From: Paractinoplanes bogorensis
Lineage (GTDB): Bacteria; Actinomycetota; Actinomycetes; Mycobacteriales; Micromonosporaceae
DNA length: 64,000 nucleotides
Direction: 5' to 3'
Assembly: GCF_018829635.1 (NCBI RefSeq)
Contig: NZ_JAHKKG010000013.1
Span: 273,494 to 337,493 of the forward strand
Positions 50,948-59,210 of the stretch are shown here, piece by piece. The translations under genes and the position numbers were made by a program. Under the pieces are notes generated by a model. It saw nothing but the letters and a program-made list of their open reading frames with translations. It did no database searches and had not been told where the DNA came from. Every line of letters begins with the position of its first letter. Positions within the stretch are counted from its first letter, which is position 1.

Positions 50948-51850
50948 ATGCTTGTCCCGGACACCTCGATCACCCGTGCCCGCACCGGGCTTCCTCTGCT
51001 TGTCATCGCCGGCGTCCTGTGGGGCACCGGCGGCCTCATCGGCACCCTGCTGGCCCGTGAGTCCGGCCTGTCCGCGCTGGGCGTGGCCGCGGCCCGGCTC
51101 GGTCTCGGCGGCCTGCTGCTGGTCGCGTTCCTGCTGTTCACCCGGCAGTCCTGGCCGCGCGGGCGGGCCGCGTGGACCCGGATCGCCGTGCTCGGCCTGC
51201 TCGCGGCCGAGTTCCAGGCCTGCTACTTCGCGGCCGTCGCGCACACCACGGTCAGCCTGGCCACGCTGCTGACCATCGGTGCGTCGCCGGTGCTGGTGCT
51301 GCTGTTCGAAGCGGTGACCGGGCGGCGGCGGGTCGGGCCGCGGGTGGCGGCGACGGCCGGGCTCGCTCTGCTCGGGCTCGCGCTGCTGGTGGGCGTACCG
51401 GAAAACGGGCTTGATCTTGATCGGGTCGTCCCCGGAGGCACGTTCGCGCTGCTCGCGGCGGCCGGGTTCGCCACCATGACGCTGGTCGGCGCCCGCCCGG
51501 TCGAGGGCCTGGACGAACTGGCGTCGACCGGGCTCGGCTTCACGTTCGGCTCGCTGCTTTTGGCCCCGCTCGCGCTGGCCGGCGGTCTCACCTTCACCGC
51601 CACCCCGGCCGCGTTCGGGCTGCTCCTCGTGCTCGGGGCGGGTCCGACGGCGATCGCGTACGCGTTCTACTTCCGCGGTCTGCGCACCGCCGCGGCCGGC
51701 ACCGCGGCCCTGATGGCGCTGCTCGAACCGCTGGTCGGCACCGCCCTGGCCGTCGTCGTCCTGGGCGAGCGGCTGGGCGTCGTGGGCTGGACCGGCGCCG
51801 GGCTGCTGATCGTCGCGCTGGTGCTGGCGAGCCGCCCGGTCAGCGCCTGA
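50948..51850 (+). CDS. EamA/DMT-family transporter
   Basis: 300 residues with ten predicted membrane helices in two EamA repeats (LLVIAGVLWGTGGLIGTLLARE at the first helix; GAGPTAIAYAFYFRGLRTAAAGTAALMALLEPLVGTALAVVVLGE in the second repeat with the typical Glu-Pro). Members export amino acids, metabolites or drugs. AGGAG stands at normal spacing before ATG 50948, unlike most genes in the window. The upstream leader peptide and hairpin suggest induction by a compound that stalls translation. Confidence 0.9.
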   Translation: MLVPDTSITRARTGLPLLVIAGVLWGTGGLIGTLLARESGLSALGVAAARLGLGGLLLVAFLLFTRQSWPRGRAAWTRIAVLGLLAAEFQACYFAAVAHTTVSLATLLTIGASPVLVLLFEAVTGRRRVGPRVAATAGLALLGLALLVGVPENGLDLDRVVPGGTFALLAAAGFATMTLVGARPVEGLDELASTGLGFTFGSLLLAPLALAGGLTFTATPAAFGLLLVLGAGPTAIAYAFYFRGLRTAAAGTAALMALLEPLVGTALAVVVLGERLGVVGWTGAGLLIVALVLASRPVSA

Positions 51851-53456
51851 GCTGGAACTGGTCGACGATCTGCTGCAGCTCGTGCGACATCACCTCGAGG
51901 CGTTCCGCCGTCTCCTGGGCCTCGGCCACCCCGGCCGCGGTCACCTGGGCCGCCGTGGCCACCCCGGAGACGTTCTCGGCGATCTCGCCCGAGCCGGTGG
52001 CCGCCTCGACGATGTTGCGGCTCATCTCGGCGGTCGTCGCGGTCTGCTCCTCCACGGCCGCGGCGATCGTCGTCGAGTGCTCGTTGACCTGGCCGATGAT
52101 CAGGCTGATGCGGTCGATGGCGGCGATCGCGGCGGTGGTGTCCTGTTGGATCGCCTGCACCCGGCCGGCGATGTCCTCGGTGGCCTTGGCCGTCTCCTGG
52201 GCCAGATCCTTGACCTCGCTGGCGACCACGGCGAAGCCCTTGCCCGACTCGCCGGCCCGGGCCGCCTCGATGGTCGCGTTCAGGGCGAGCAGGTTGGTCT
52301 GCTCGGCGATCGCGGTGATCAGCTTGACCACCTCGCCGATCTCGGCGCTGGACCGGCCGAGCTGGTTGATGGTCTCGCCGGCCTCGCGGGCGCTGTCCAC
52401 GCCGCTGGCCGCCACCCCGGCCGCCTGGCTGGCGCTGCCCGAGATCTCGCGGATGGCCGCGTTCATCTCCTCGGTGCCCGCGGCGACGGTCTGCACGCTG
52501 CGCGAGACCTCCTCGGCCGACGACGCCACCCGGTCCGACTGGCCGGAGGCGCCGGCCGCGGCCTCGGCGATCCGGTTCGAGGCGGTGCTCAGCTCGCTGG
52601 ACGCGCCGGAGAGGGTCCGGCTGTGGTCGCTGATCCGGTTGAACGCCTGCAGCAGCACCTCGATCGTGCTGTTCAGGGCCCGGCCCATCACGCCCAGCTC
52701 GTCGCGGCTCTGATCGGGCGCCCGCACGGTCAGGTTCTTGTCGGCCACCGCGCGCAGGGTGTCCACGGTGGCGTTCAGCGGCCCGGTGATGCTGCGGGTG
52801 ACCAGCAGGGCCAGCAGTGCGGCCAGGGCCAGGGCCAGCAGCCCGGCCACGATCATGAAGTTGCGGGCGGTGTCCGCCGACGACTGGGCGTTCACCCGGG
52901 CCCGGGCCGCCTCGGCGGTGGTGGCCTCCACGATCTGGTCGATCGCGCCGACGATCGCCTTCATCTGATCGGTCGTCCGGCCCGCGACCAGGGCGGCCGC
53001 CTGGGCGGTGGCCCTCGGTGTGCCGGCCCGGAACAGCCGGATCACCTCGCTGTCCGAGGCCATGTACTGCTGGTAGTAGCCCTCGGCGGCGGCCAGTGAG
53101 GTGTCCTCGGCCGCGGTGAGGTCAGCGTTGCGCAACCCGGTCAGCGTCTCCTCGAGGGCGGCGCTGGAGGTGAGGAAACTCTTGCGCTGCCCGACCGAGT
53201 CCGAGGTGGCGCCGGCCACCCCGCGCAGGATGTCGAAGGCGTAGCCGTTCTGCCAGCCGTTGAGGTCGGCCGCGTCGTACTTGGCCATCAGCGCCTGCCG
53301 TCGCAGCGCGGCCGATGCGGCCAGGTCGTCGGTGGCGGCCGAGGCCCGGTGCTGTCCCCACAGGCCGAGACCCAGCGCGATCACCATGCAGAGACACACA
53401 CCCGTGAACGCTCCCGCCAGGCGGGCGCCGATGCCGATGTTGCTGAGGAAGCGCAC
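51840..53456 (-). CDS. Methyl-accepting chemotaxis protein
   Basis: 538 residues. Membrane helix 1 (LAGAFTGVCLCMVIALGLGLW), an extracellular four-helix bundle (about 35-185), membrane helix 2 (FMIVAGLLALALAALLALLV), a HAMP domain (about 210-265) and a long signalling coiled coil with the tip EQTNLLALNATIEAARAGESGKGFAVVASEVKDLAQETAKATEDI. The four-helix sensor would detect small ligands. It is the second chemoreceptor in the window. Its C-terminus lacks an obvious CheR-docking pentapeptide. Confidence 0.93.
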   Translation of the reverse strand: MRFLSNIGIGARLAGAFTGVCLCMVIALGLGLWGQHRASAATDDLAASAALRRQALMAKYDAADLNGWQNGYAFDILRGVAGATSDSVGQRKSFLTSSAALEETLTGLRNADLTAAEDTSLAAAEGYYQQYMASDSEVIRLFRAGTPRATAQAAALVAGRTTDQMKAIVGAIDQIVEATTAEAARARVNAQSSADTARNFMIVAGLLALALAALLALLVTRSITGPLNATVDTLRAVADKNLTVRAPDQSRDELGVMGRALNSTIEVLLQAFNRISDHSRTLSGASSELSTASNRIAEAAAGASGQSDRVASSAEEVSRSVQTVAAGTEEMNAAIREISGSASQAAGVAASGVDSAREAGETINQLGRSSAEIGEVVKLITAIAEQTNLLALNATIEAARAGESGKGFAVVASEVKDLAQETAKATEDIAGRVQAIQQDTTAAIAAIDRISLIIGQVNEHSTTIAAAVEEQTATTAEMSRNIVEAATGSGEIAENVSGVATAAQVTAAGVAEAQETAERLEVMSHELQQIVDQFQLRR

Positions 53457-53628
53457 TTCCCGACGCTAGGCGCTCGGTGGTCAATCTGGATGAAAATTCG
53501 CGAAACGCCCTCTGTTTCGTCCCGGTTAACGCGGAGCGTGTCGATGCTCTCACCGCACGGTGCAGTGACGCATGATCATCCGTCGGTAGCATCCCCGGAT
53601 CCGTTTCTGCTTTCGTGGGGAGATCGTT
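53457..53628. promoter_or_regulatory. glnII upstream region with GlnR-like box
   Basis: On the minus strand TTAAC-N6-GAAAC (53529-53514) matches the gTnAC-N6-GaAAC pattern of actinobacterial GlnR boxes at 9 of 10 defined positions. CGAAAC-N7-GTTTCG forms an overlapping inverted repeat. TAGCAT near 53586-53591 with GTGACG 16 bases upstream is a plausible promoter. Confidence 0.45.
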
Positions 53629-54639
53629 TTGCCGTTCAAGGCTGAATACATCTGGGTCGACGGCACGCAGCCGACCGCCAAGCTGCGGTCCAAGACCAAG
53701 ATCGTCGAGGACGGCGCCGAGCTGCCCATCTGGGGCTTCGACGGCTCCAGCACCAACCAGGCGCCCGGCGACAAGTCCGACTGCGTGCTCAAGCCGGTCT
53801 TCGTCTGTCCCGACCCGATCCGCGGCGGCAAGAACGTGCTGGTCATGTGCGAGGTCCTGCTGATCGACGGCACCCCGCACCCGACCAACACCCGCGCCGC
53901 GTGCGCCGAGGTCGCGGCGAAGTTCGCCGACCAGGAGCCGATCTTCGGCATCGAGCAGGAGTACACCTTCTTCAAGGACGGCCGCCCGCTCGGCTTCCCG
54001 ATCGGCGGCGGCTACCCGGCCCCGCAGGGCGGCTACTACTGCGGCGTCGGCTCCGACGAGGTCTTCGGCCGCGCGATCGTCGAGGCCCACATGGACCTGT
54101 GCCTCGAGGCCGGCCTGCACCTGTCCGGCATCAACGCCGAGGTCATGCCCGGCCAGTGGGAGTTCCAGGTCGGCCCGGTGGCCGCGCCCCAGGTCGCCGA
54201 CGAGCTGTGGATCGCCCGCTGGCTGCTCTACCGCATCGCCGAGGACTACAACGTGTCGGCCACGCTCGACCCCAAGCCGGTCAAGGGCGACTGGAACGGC
54301 GCCGGCGCGCACACCAACTTCTCGACCAACGCGATGCGCGAGGACTACAAGGCGATCATCACGGCCTGCGAGTCGATGGGCGCCCCGGGCAAGCTCGAGG
54401 AGCACGTCGCCGGGTACGGCGCCGGCATCGACGAGCGCCTCACCGGCATGCACGAGACCGCGCCGTGGAGCAAGTACAGCTACGGCGTCTCCGACCGCGG
54501 CGCCTCGGTGCGCATCCCGTGGCAGGTCGAGAAGGACGGCAAGGGCTACATCGAGGACCGCCGGCCCAACGCCAACTGCGACCCGTACGTGGTCACCCGC
54601 CTGATCGTGAACACGGTGTGCTCAGCGCTGGCCGGGTAA
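53629..54639 (+). CDS. glnII: Glutamine synthetase type II
   Basis: 336 residues from TTG 53629; GGGGAG lies 8 bases upstream. GSII hallmarks include FKAEYIWVDGTQPTAKLRSKTKI, LPIWGFDGSSTNQA, EQEYTFFKDGRPLGFP, INAEVMPGQWEFQVGP, GAGAHTNFSTNAMRE and ASVRIPWQVEKDGKGYIEDRRPNANCDPY. It joins ammonium to glutamate at the expense of ATP. Actinomycetes carry this eukaryote-like enzyme beside GlnA, and GSII lacks the adenylylation site, so control is usually transcriptional; the GlnR-like box upstream agrees. It overlaps the next gene by 22 bases. Confidence 0.95.
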   Translation: MPFKAEYIWVDGTQPTAKLRSKTKIVEDGAELPIWGFDGSSTNQAPGDKSDCVLKPVFVCPDPIRGGKNVLVMCEVLLIDGTPHPTNTRAACAEVAAKFADQEPIFGIEQEYTFFKDGRPLGFPIGGGYPAPQGGYYCGVGSDEVFGRAIVEAHMDLCLEAGLHLSGINAEVMPGQWEFQVGPVAAPQVADELWIARWLLYRIAEDYNVSATLDPKPVKGDWNGAGAHTNFSTNAMREDYKAIITACESMGAPGKLEEHVAGYGAGIDERLTGMHETAPWSKYSYGVSDRGASVRIPWQVEKDGKGYIEDRRPNANCDPYVVTRLIVNTVCSALAG

Positions 54640-55409
54640 GCATCCTGCCCGGCGACCCGGGCTCCCCGGTGATCCTCCACGTGCCGCACGCGTCACGGGA
54701 GCTCACGCCGGGGGCCCGGGACGCACTGCGCCTGGACGATGCCGCCCTGGCCGACGAGCTGGACCACCTGACCGACGCGCACACCGACCTGATCGCCCTG
54801 CGGGCGGCCGTTGCTTCCCCCGTACGGCCGTGGATCTTCGCCAACGAGCTGTCGCGCCTGGTCGTCGACCCCGAGCGGTTCCCCGACGAGCGCGAGGAGA
54901 TGCGCGCCGTGGGGATGGGCGCGGTCTACACCCACGGCTACGCGCGGCGGCGCCTGCGCGACGACGATCCGGCCCGCGACGCCGAACTGATCCGCACGTA
55001 CTTCGATCCGTACGCGCAACGCATGACCGACCTGGTCGCCGCCCGCCTGGCCGCGGCCGGCCGGGCCGTGATCATCGACGTGCACTCGTACTCGACCGTG
55101 CCGCTGCCGTACGAGCTGCACGGCGACGGTCCACGGCCGCAGATCTGCCTGGGCGTGGACGCGTTCCACACGCCGCCCGCCGTGTCGGCCGCGGCAATTG
55201 ATGCGTTCGGCGCATACTCGACGGCCGTTGATACGCCGTTCGCCGGTGCCTATGTGCCGCTCGACTACTACGGCGTCGAGGATGCGGTGAGCGCATTGAT
55301 GATCGAGATTCGCCGGGACACATACATGTCCGAGCCCGGTGGACCGCCCGACGAGGGTCTCGGCGCGGTCGCGGACGGGCTGACCGCTTTGGTGGCCCGC
55401 CTGACTTAG
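54618..55409 (+). CDS. N-formylglutamate amidohydrolase-like protein
   Basis: 263 residues from GTG 54618, inside the end of glnII. Motifs typical of PF05013 are PVILHVPHASRELTPGARDAL, DAHTDLIAL, WIFANELSRLVVDPERFPDEREEM, VIIDVHSYSTVPLPYE and CLGVDAFHTPP. The family releases glutamate from N-formylglutamate in histidine degradation. Coupling to glutamine synthetase suggests that the glutamate feeds GlnII directly or that a related glutamyl compound is hydrolysed. No other hut genes are near. A shorter start at GTG 54669 would lose conserved sequence. Confidence 0.85.
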   Translation: MLSAGRVSILPGDPGSPVILHVPHASRELTPGARDALRLDDAALADELDHLTDAHTDLIALRAAVASPVRPWIFANELSRLVVDPERFPDEREEMRAVGMGAVYTHGYARRRLRDDDPARDAELIRTYFDPYAQRMTDLVAARLAAAGRAVIIDVHSYSTVPLPYELHGDGPRPQICLGVDAFHTPPAVSAAAIDAFGAYSTAVDTPFAGAYVPLDYYGVEDAVSALMIEIRRDTYMSEPGGPPDEGLGAVADGLTALVARLT

Positions 55410-55436
55410 GCGCTCGTCTTTTGGCGACCCGCCTAA
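55406..55436. other. Inverted repeat between the amidohydrolase and the next gene
   Basis: TTAGGCG (55406-55412) and CGCCTAA (55430-55436) pair perfectly across 17 bases. The left arm contains the stop codon and the right arm overlaps the TAACAT -10 element (55434-55439) of the next gene, so it may be an operator or weak terminator. Confidence 0.35.
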
Positions 55437-55445
55437 CATTGGCCT

Positions 55446-57089
55446 GTGTCGAAGTCGTGGCTGATCCGCCTCACCCGCTCGCCGGGGCCGCCGCGTGAGG
55501 TGCGGCGCGGGATCGTCGAGGCGGTCTACGTCATCGTCTGGGAGACCGCGCACGGGCCGGTGATCTATGCCGTACGGCTGGAGAGCCGGTCGTTCGTGGA
55601 CGCCGCTGCGCTCGTGCGTGAGCTCCTGCCCCCGGCGCAGCGGGACTCGGCGGTGGTGCTCGAACCGGAGCTCGTCCAGCTCGACACCCTGGCCGAGCAG
55701 CTCCACGCCGGCCCGCACATCATCATCTACGGGCCGGACGGAAGCCGGGCCGGCCGGCACCTGGCCGAGCGGATCGGCCGGACGCTCGGCGCCGACCTGC
55801 CGGTCTGGATCCGTGGCACCAACACCGTGGCGACGGCCCGACTGCTGTCGGCCCACGACGGTCCCGTCCCGCTGCCGGATGACACGGGCTGGCCGCGGTG
55901 CGAGGCGACGCTGCTGGCCGCGGTGCGGGCGGGCCTGCCCGAGGACTGTCCGCTGGCCTGGGCCGCACTGGCCGCCGACCACGCGATCGTGCTCAACCAG
56001 GTCGTGGCCGGGCACGCGCGCCTGCCCGACCGCGGCCCGGGCTGGTATCTGGTGGCCCGGCCCCGCCCGCCGCAACCGCCGTCGTCGCTGCGCCTGACCG
56101 GTGTGGTCCCGCCGCCCGAGCGGGGTGTGGCGGCGGCCGACGAGGTGATCGCGCTCCGTGCAGCGGCGGCCGACATGGAGCGCGACGACCCGCGGGTCCC
56201 GGCCTGGACCGCGGCCGCCACGGCATTGTCCCAGCTGATCCGCCGGGACGTGTCGTCCGACATCATCGCCGGGCGGCCGGTGGCTCCGCATCACGATCGG
56301 ATCCAGGCCGCTCGCCTGGTGCCCGCGGTCGCGAGCTGGGCCGGCCCGGTGGTGTCGCAGTGGCTGGAGACGCTGATCCCACTGCCGGGTCTGCCGCCGT
56401 TGCACCGTCTCGACGTGTTGCGCCGGCACACCCCGGCGGGTCCCGTGCGCGCGGCGTACCGGACCCGGGCCGGCCTTTATGTTCTGGTCCTCGAGGGCGA
56501 CGTGATGTGCGCGGAGTGGCCGTGTGATCCCGCGGTGGCCGCGACCTGGACCGATACGACGATGCTGGCGGTCGACCCCGGTGGCCCGCTGCTGGCCGGG
56601 AACGACCCGGTGCCGGCTTCGCGGGGCGCCGGCGGGCCGCTGACCGCGGACAACCTGCCCCGGATGCGGATGGTTCTGCCGCTGGCCCTCACGTCGGCGG
56701 ACGCGGCGTTCGCGGAGCAGTCGTTCGTCTACGACACGCTCATGGAGCATCCGGCGATGACGCTGCGGCCCGCCATCGAGGCCGGCACCGTCCGGCTGCC
56801 GTGGAAGACGGTGCGCGAGCTCGCCGCAGCCGACGTGATTTCGGTGCGCCGGCTGCTGGACCCGGGGGAGCCGCGCTACTACCACTACTACGGGATCGTG
56901 GACTCGCTGCACGGCCCCGGCCCGTGGGCGGTGATCCGCCGGTCCGCCACTCCGGAGGGCCACCCGCGCGACGAGCGCCGAAACCCCGACGGCACCTGGT
57001 CGCCCTCGCACCTGCTGTCCGAGGTCCAGTTCGGCCGCCGCGACGATGACTTCATCCGCCTGACCCCGGCCGAGGCCGGGCGCGCGTAG
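55446..57089 (+). CDS. Uncharacterised 547-residue protein
   Basis: From GTG 55446, with TAACAT 6 bases upstream. The N-terminal 60 residues (VEAVYVIVWETAHGPVIYAVRLESRS) are beta-rich; HIIIYGPDGSRAGRHLAERIGRTLGADLPVWIRGT around 90-125 resembles a Rossmann-like strand-loop-helix without a P-loop. The rest is alpha/beta with Pro-rich turns. No signal peptide. I recognise no family. The following DUF4304-like gene is 10 bases downstream and probably co-expressed. Confidence 0.72.
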   Translation: MSKSWLIRLTRSPGPPREVRRGIVEAVYVIVWETAHGPVIYAVRLESRSFVDAAALVRELLPPAQRDSAVVLEPELVQLDTLAEQLHAGPHIIIYGPDGSRAGRHLAERIGRTLGADLPVWIRGTNTVATARLLSAHDGPVPLPDDTGWPRCEATLLAAVRAGLPEDCPLAWAALAADHAIVLNQVVAGHARLPDRGPGWYLVARPRPPQPPSSLRLTGVVPPPERGVAAADEVIALRAAAADMERDDPRVPAWTAAATALSQLIRRDVSSDIIAGRPVAPHHDRIQAARLVPAVASWAGPVVSQWLETLIPLPGLPPLHRLDVLRRHTPAGPVRAAYRTRAGLYVLVLEGDVMCAEWPCDPAVAATWTDTTMLAVDPGGPLLAGNDPVPASRGAGGPLTADNLPRMRMVLPLALTSADAAFAEQSFVYDTLMEHPAMTLRPAIEAGTVRLPWKTVRELAAADVISVRRLLDPGEPRYYHYYGIVDSLHGPGPWAVIRRSATPEGHPRDERRNPDGTWSPSHLLSEVQFGRRDDDFIRLTPAEAGRA

Positions 57090-57099
57090 GTTGATCGTT
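57087..57099 (+). promoter_or_regulatory. Leaderless -10 element overlapping the preceding stop codon
   Basis: TAGGTT at 57087-57092 uses the TAG stop of the 547-residue gene as its first three bases and stands 7 bases before GTG 57100. Confidence 0.45.
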
Positions 57100-57786
57100 G
57101 TGGACGCGCTGATCGAGAGCACCGCGCCCAAGGATGTCGTGGCCGCCGCGGGCGCCTGGCTGGGGGCGGCGCTGGAGCCGTCCGGCTTCGCCTGGTCGTT
57201 ACGGCCGGCCCGGCTGGAACGCCGCGTCGGCCCGCTCATTCACCAGGTGCATTTCCAGTCGAGCCGGTACAACCGGGCCGGGCAGTCGATCCTGGTGAGC
57301 ACGATGCTGAACATTCGCGAGCCGGCCCTGCGAAGGTGGCGCCGCGCCCACCCCGGCCGCACCCGGGTCGAGGCCGGCGACTCCGTCTGCGGGCACCCGC
57401 TGGGCTACGCCTCCGGTCGTTCCGGTGGTTACCTCTACGGCTCGTACGAGGACGGCCAGATCGACCTCACCGACCCGGCGACCCGCGAGGCGAAGCTGGA
57501 CGCATTCGCCGCCATGATGCGCGAGGCGGTCCTGCCGTGGTTCGACGAGGCGAGTGACCCCGACCGGATCGTCACGTCCCGGGCCGCCGACTACACCGAC
57601 CCGTCGCTGGTGATCGAGTGGCTGGCCAGCCGCGACCGCCCGGACCTGGTCGACGCCTACGTCGACCGCTACCTGTCCCGCCACCCCGATCTGCGCGCCC
57701 GCTACGAGGCGGGCCGGTCGTCCCGGCCCGGCGCGACCGATGACCTCGCCGAACTGCTGGGCCGGTCGCACGCGCGGCTGACGTAG
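57100..57786 (+). CDS. DUF4304-like protein
   Basis: 228 residues from GTG 57100; a TTG at 57091 lies within the -10 element and is rejected. The pattern of a small N-terminal domain with RLERRVGPLIHQVHFQSSRYNRAGQSILVSTMLNI is similar to DUF4304 proteins, which occur near polymorphic toxin immunity genes. The C-terminal half (IDLTDPATREAKLDAFAAMMREAVLPWFD, LVDAYVDRYLSRHPDLRARYEAG) is helical. Function unknown. It probably forms a unit with the 547-residue gene. Confidence 0.65.
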   Translation: MDALIESTAPKDVVAAAGAWLGAALEPSGFAWSLRPARLERRVGPLIHQVHFQSSRYNRAGQSILVSTMLNIREPALRRWRRAHPGRTRVEAGDSVCGHPLGYASGRSGGYLYGSYEDGQIDLTDPATREAKLDAFAAMMREAVLPWFDEASDPDRIVTSRAADYTDPSLVIEWLASRDRPDLVDAYVDRYLSRHPDLRARYEAGRSSRPGATDDLAELLGRSHARLT

Positions 57787-57804
57787 CCTGGCTGCTCCCT
57801 CGGC

Positions 57805-57816
57805 CGTCCGCGGACG
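57805..57816. other. Perfect 12-base palindrome in a convergent intergenic gap
   Basis: CGTCCGCGGACG lies between two convergent genes. It lacks a loop and a T-tract, so termination is uncertain. Confidence 0.25.
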
Positions 57817-57823
57817 ACAAACC

Positions 57824-58267
57824 CTAGTCCTCGTCGACGCGGAGGCCGCCGGGGCCGTGGCGCACCGTCAGCCGATGGTCGGCGGTGGACCAGACCGTGC
57901 CGGGGTCGCGCCTGAGGGCCGCGGCGATCCACTCGCCCACGGTGGGCAGGACGTCCGGCAGGGCTTCGGCGATCTCGCGGCGCCGCTCGGACGGGACGGC
58001 CCACACCCGCATCCACAGGGCGTCGACCGGGGGCAGGGTCGCGTTCGCCAACCGGCGGCCCCGGGACCGGCCGAACCAGAAGACCTGGATGAGGTCGTGC
58101 TCGGGCGGCAGCGGGTGGACGGGTTCGGAGCTGACGTAGCTCAGGCTCCGGACGGCGGCGCCCGTCTCGTGCAGCGCCCGCTCGAGCCGGTCCCGGCCGA
58201 TCGGGTAGGACATGCCGGGCCGCGGGCGGTCCCGGCTGTACTCGTCCCACGGCGGTGCGTCGACCAT
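57824..58267 (-). CDS. Uncharacterised 147-residue protein
   Basis: From ATG 58267; TACCCT stands 6 bases upstream on the minus strand, so longer in-frame starts are rejected. A soluble alpha/beta protein with SYPIGRDRLERALHETGAAV, LIQVFWFGRSRGRRLANATL, VDALWMRVWAVPSERRREIAEALPDVLPTVGEWIAAAL. The regular helix near the C-terminus and conserved Trp residues suggest a small folded domain. No family recognised. It faces a DUF574 methyltransferase divergently. Confidence 0.68.
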   Translation of the reverse strand: MVDAPPWDEYSRDRPRPGMSYPIGRDRLERALHETGAAVRSLSYVSSEPVHPLPPEHDLIQVFWFGRSRGRRLANATLPPVDALWMRVWAVPSERRREIAEALPDVLPTVGEWIAAALRRDPGTVWSTADHRLTVRHGPGGLRVDED

Positions 58268-58365
58268 TCGCCCAGGGTAGGGGCGGTGGCTGGACGCGTA
58301 CGGGGGAAGGGTCGGTCTTGGCATTATCATGGCCGGAACCGATCGACGGATGGCGGGCACTTCTG

Positions 58366-59166
58366 ATGGGCATCGACGCGCAACTCGACCCGACGCGGCC
58401 GCATCCGGCGCGGCGGTACAACTACTGGCTCGGTGGCAAGGACAACTTCCAGGCCGACCGTGACGCCGGTGACGCGATCGCCAACGTGTTCCCGTCGATC
58501 CGGACGGCCGCGAGGGAGAACCGCGCGTTCATGCAGCGCGCCGTCCGTCACCTGGCCGGTGAGGCCGGGATCCGCCAGTTCCTCGACATCGGCACCGGTC
58601 TGCCGACAGCGAACAACGTGCACGACGTGGCGCAGGGCATCGCCCCGGAGTCGCGTGTGGTCTACGTCGACAACGACCCGCTCGTGCTCAGCCACGCCCG
58701 CGCGTTGCTGACCAGCTCGGACGAGGGCGCCACGGCCTACATCGACGCCGACGTGCGCGAGCCGGGCAAGATCCTGGCCGACCCGGCGGTCACCGGCACG
58801 CTCGACTGGTCGCAGCCGATCGCGTTGCTGCTGGTGGCCATCCTGCACTTCGTCGAGGACCACGAGGACCCCCGCGGCATCGTGAAGACGCTGGTCGACG
58901 CCCTGCCGGCGGGCAGCTATCTGGTGCTGTCGCACGCCACGTTCGACCCGCTCGACGGCGAGACGATCGCGGCCATGAACGCGGTCAACGAGAAGATCAA
59001 GCCGCGCTTCAGCCCGCGCCCCCGGGCCGGGGTGCTGCCGTTCTTCGACGGGCTCGAGCTGCTCGACCCGGGTCTGGTCTCGGTGCAGGAGTGGCGCCCC
59101 GAGTCCGAGTCCCGCCCGACCGACGCCGAGGCCACCGGTTACGGAGCCGTCGCCCGCGTCGGATAG
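58366..59166 (+). CDS. SAM-dependent methyltransferase, DUF574 family (second copy)
   Basis: 266 residues from ATG 58366; a TTG at 58318 would add 16 residues with poor family agreement, and a TATCAT at 58325-58330 suggests transcription begins after it. Hallmarks: HPARRYNYWLGGKDNFQADRDAGDAI, IRQFLDIGTGLPTANNVHDVAQ, VVYVDNDPLVLSHARALL, AYIDADVREPGKIL and LLLVAILHFVEDHEDP. It is clearly related to the protein at 7414. Substrate unknown. Confidence 0.9.
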   Translation: MGIDAQLDPTRPHPARRYNYWLGGKDNFQADRDAGDAIANVFPSIRTAARENRAFMQRAVRHLAGEAGIRQFLDIGTGLPTANNVHDVAQGIAPESRVVYVDNDPLVLSHARALLTSSDEGATAYIDADVREPGKILADPAVTGTLDWSQPIALLLVAILHFVEDHEDPRGIVKTLVDALPAGSYLVLSHATFDPLDGETIAAMNAVNEKIKPRFSPRPRAGVLPFFDGLELLDPGLVSVQEWRPESESRPTDAEATGYGAVARVG

Positions 59167-59198
59167 CCGGGGTCCCGGAAAATGTCGTACCGGGGAAC

Positions 59199-59210
59199 TA
59201 GGTTGTCGGC
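59199..59210 (+). promoter_or_regulatory. Leaderless -10 element for the DNA ligase gene
   Basis: TAGGTT at 59199-59204, then 6 bases and ATG 59211. Confidence 0.5.

Noticed and set aside
57805..57816. CGTCCGCGGACG palindrome as an intrinsic terminator
   Set aside because: It has no loop and no T-tract; kept only as a low-confidence palindrome.
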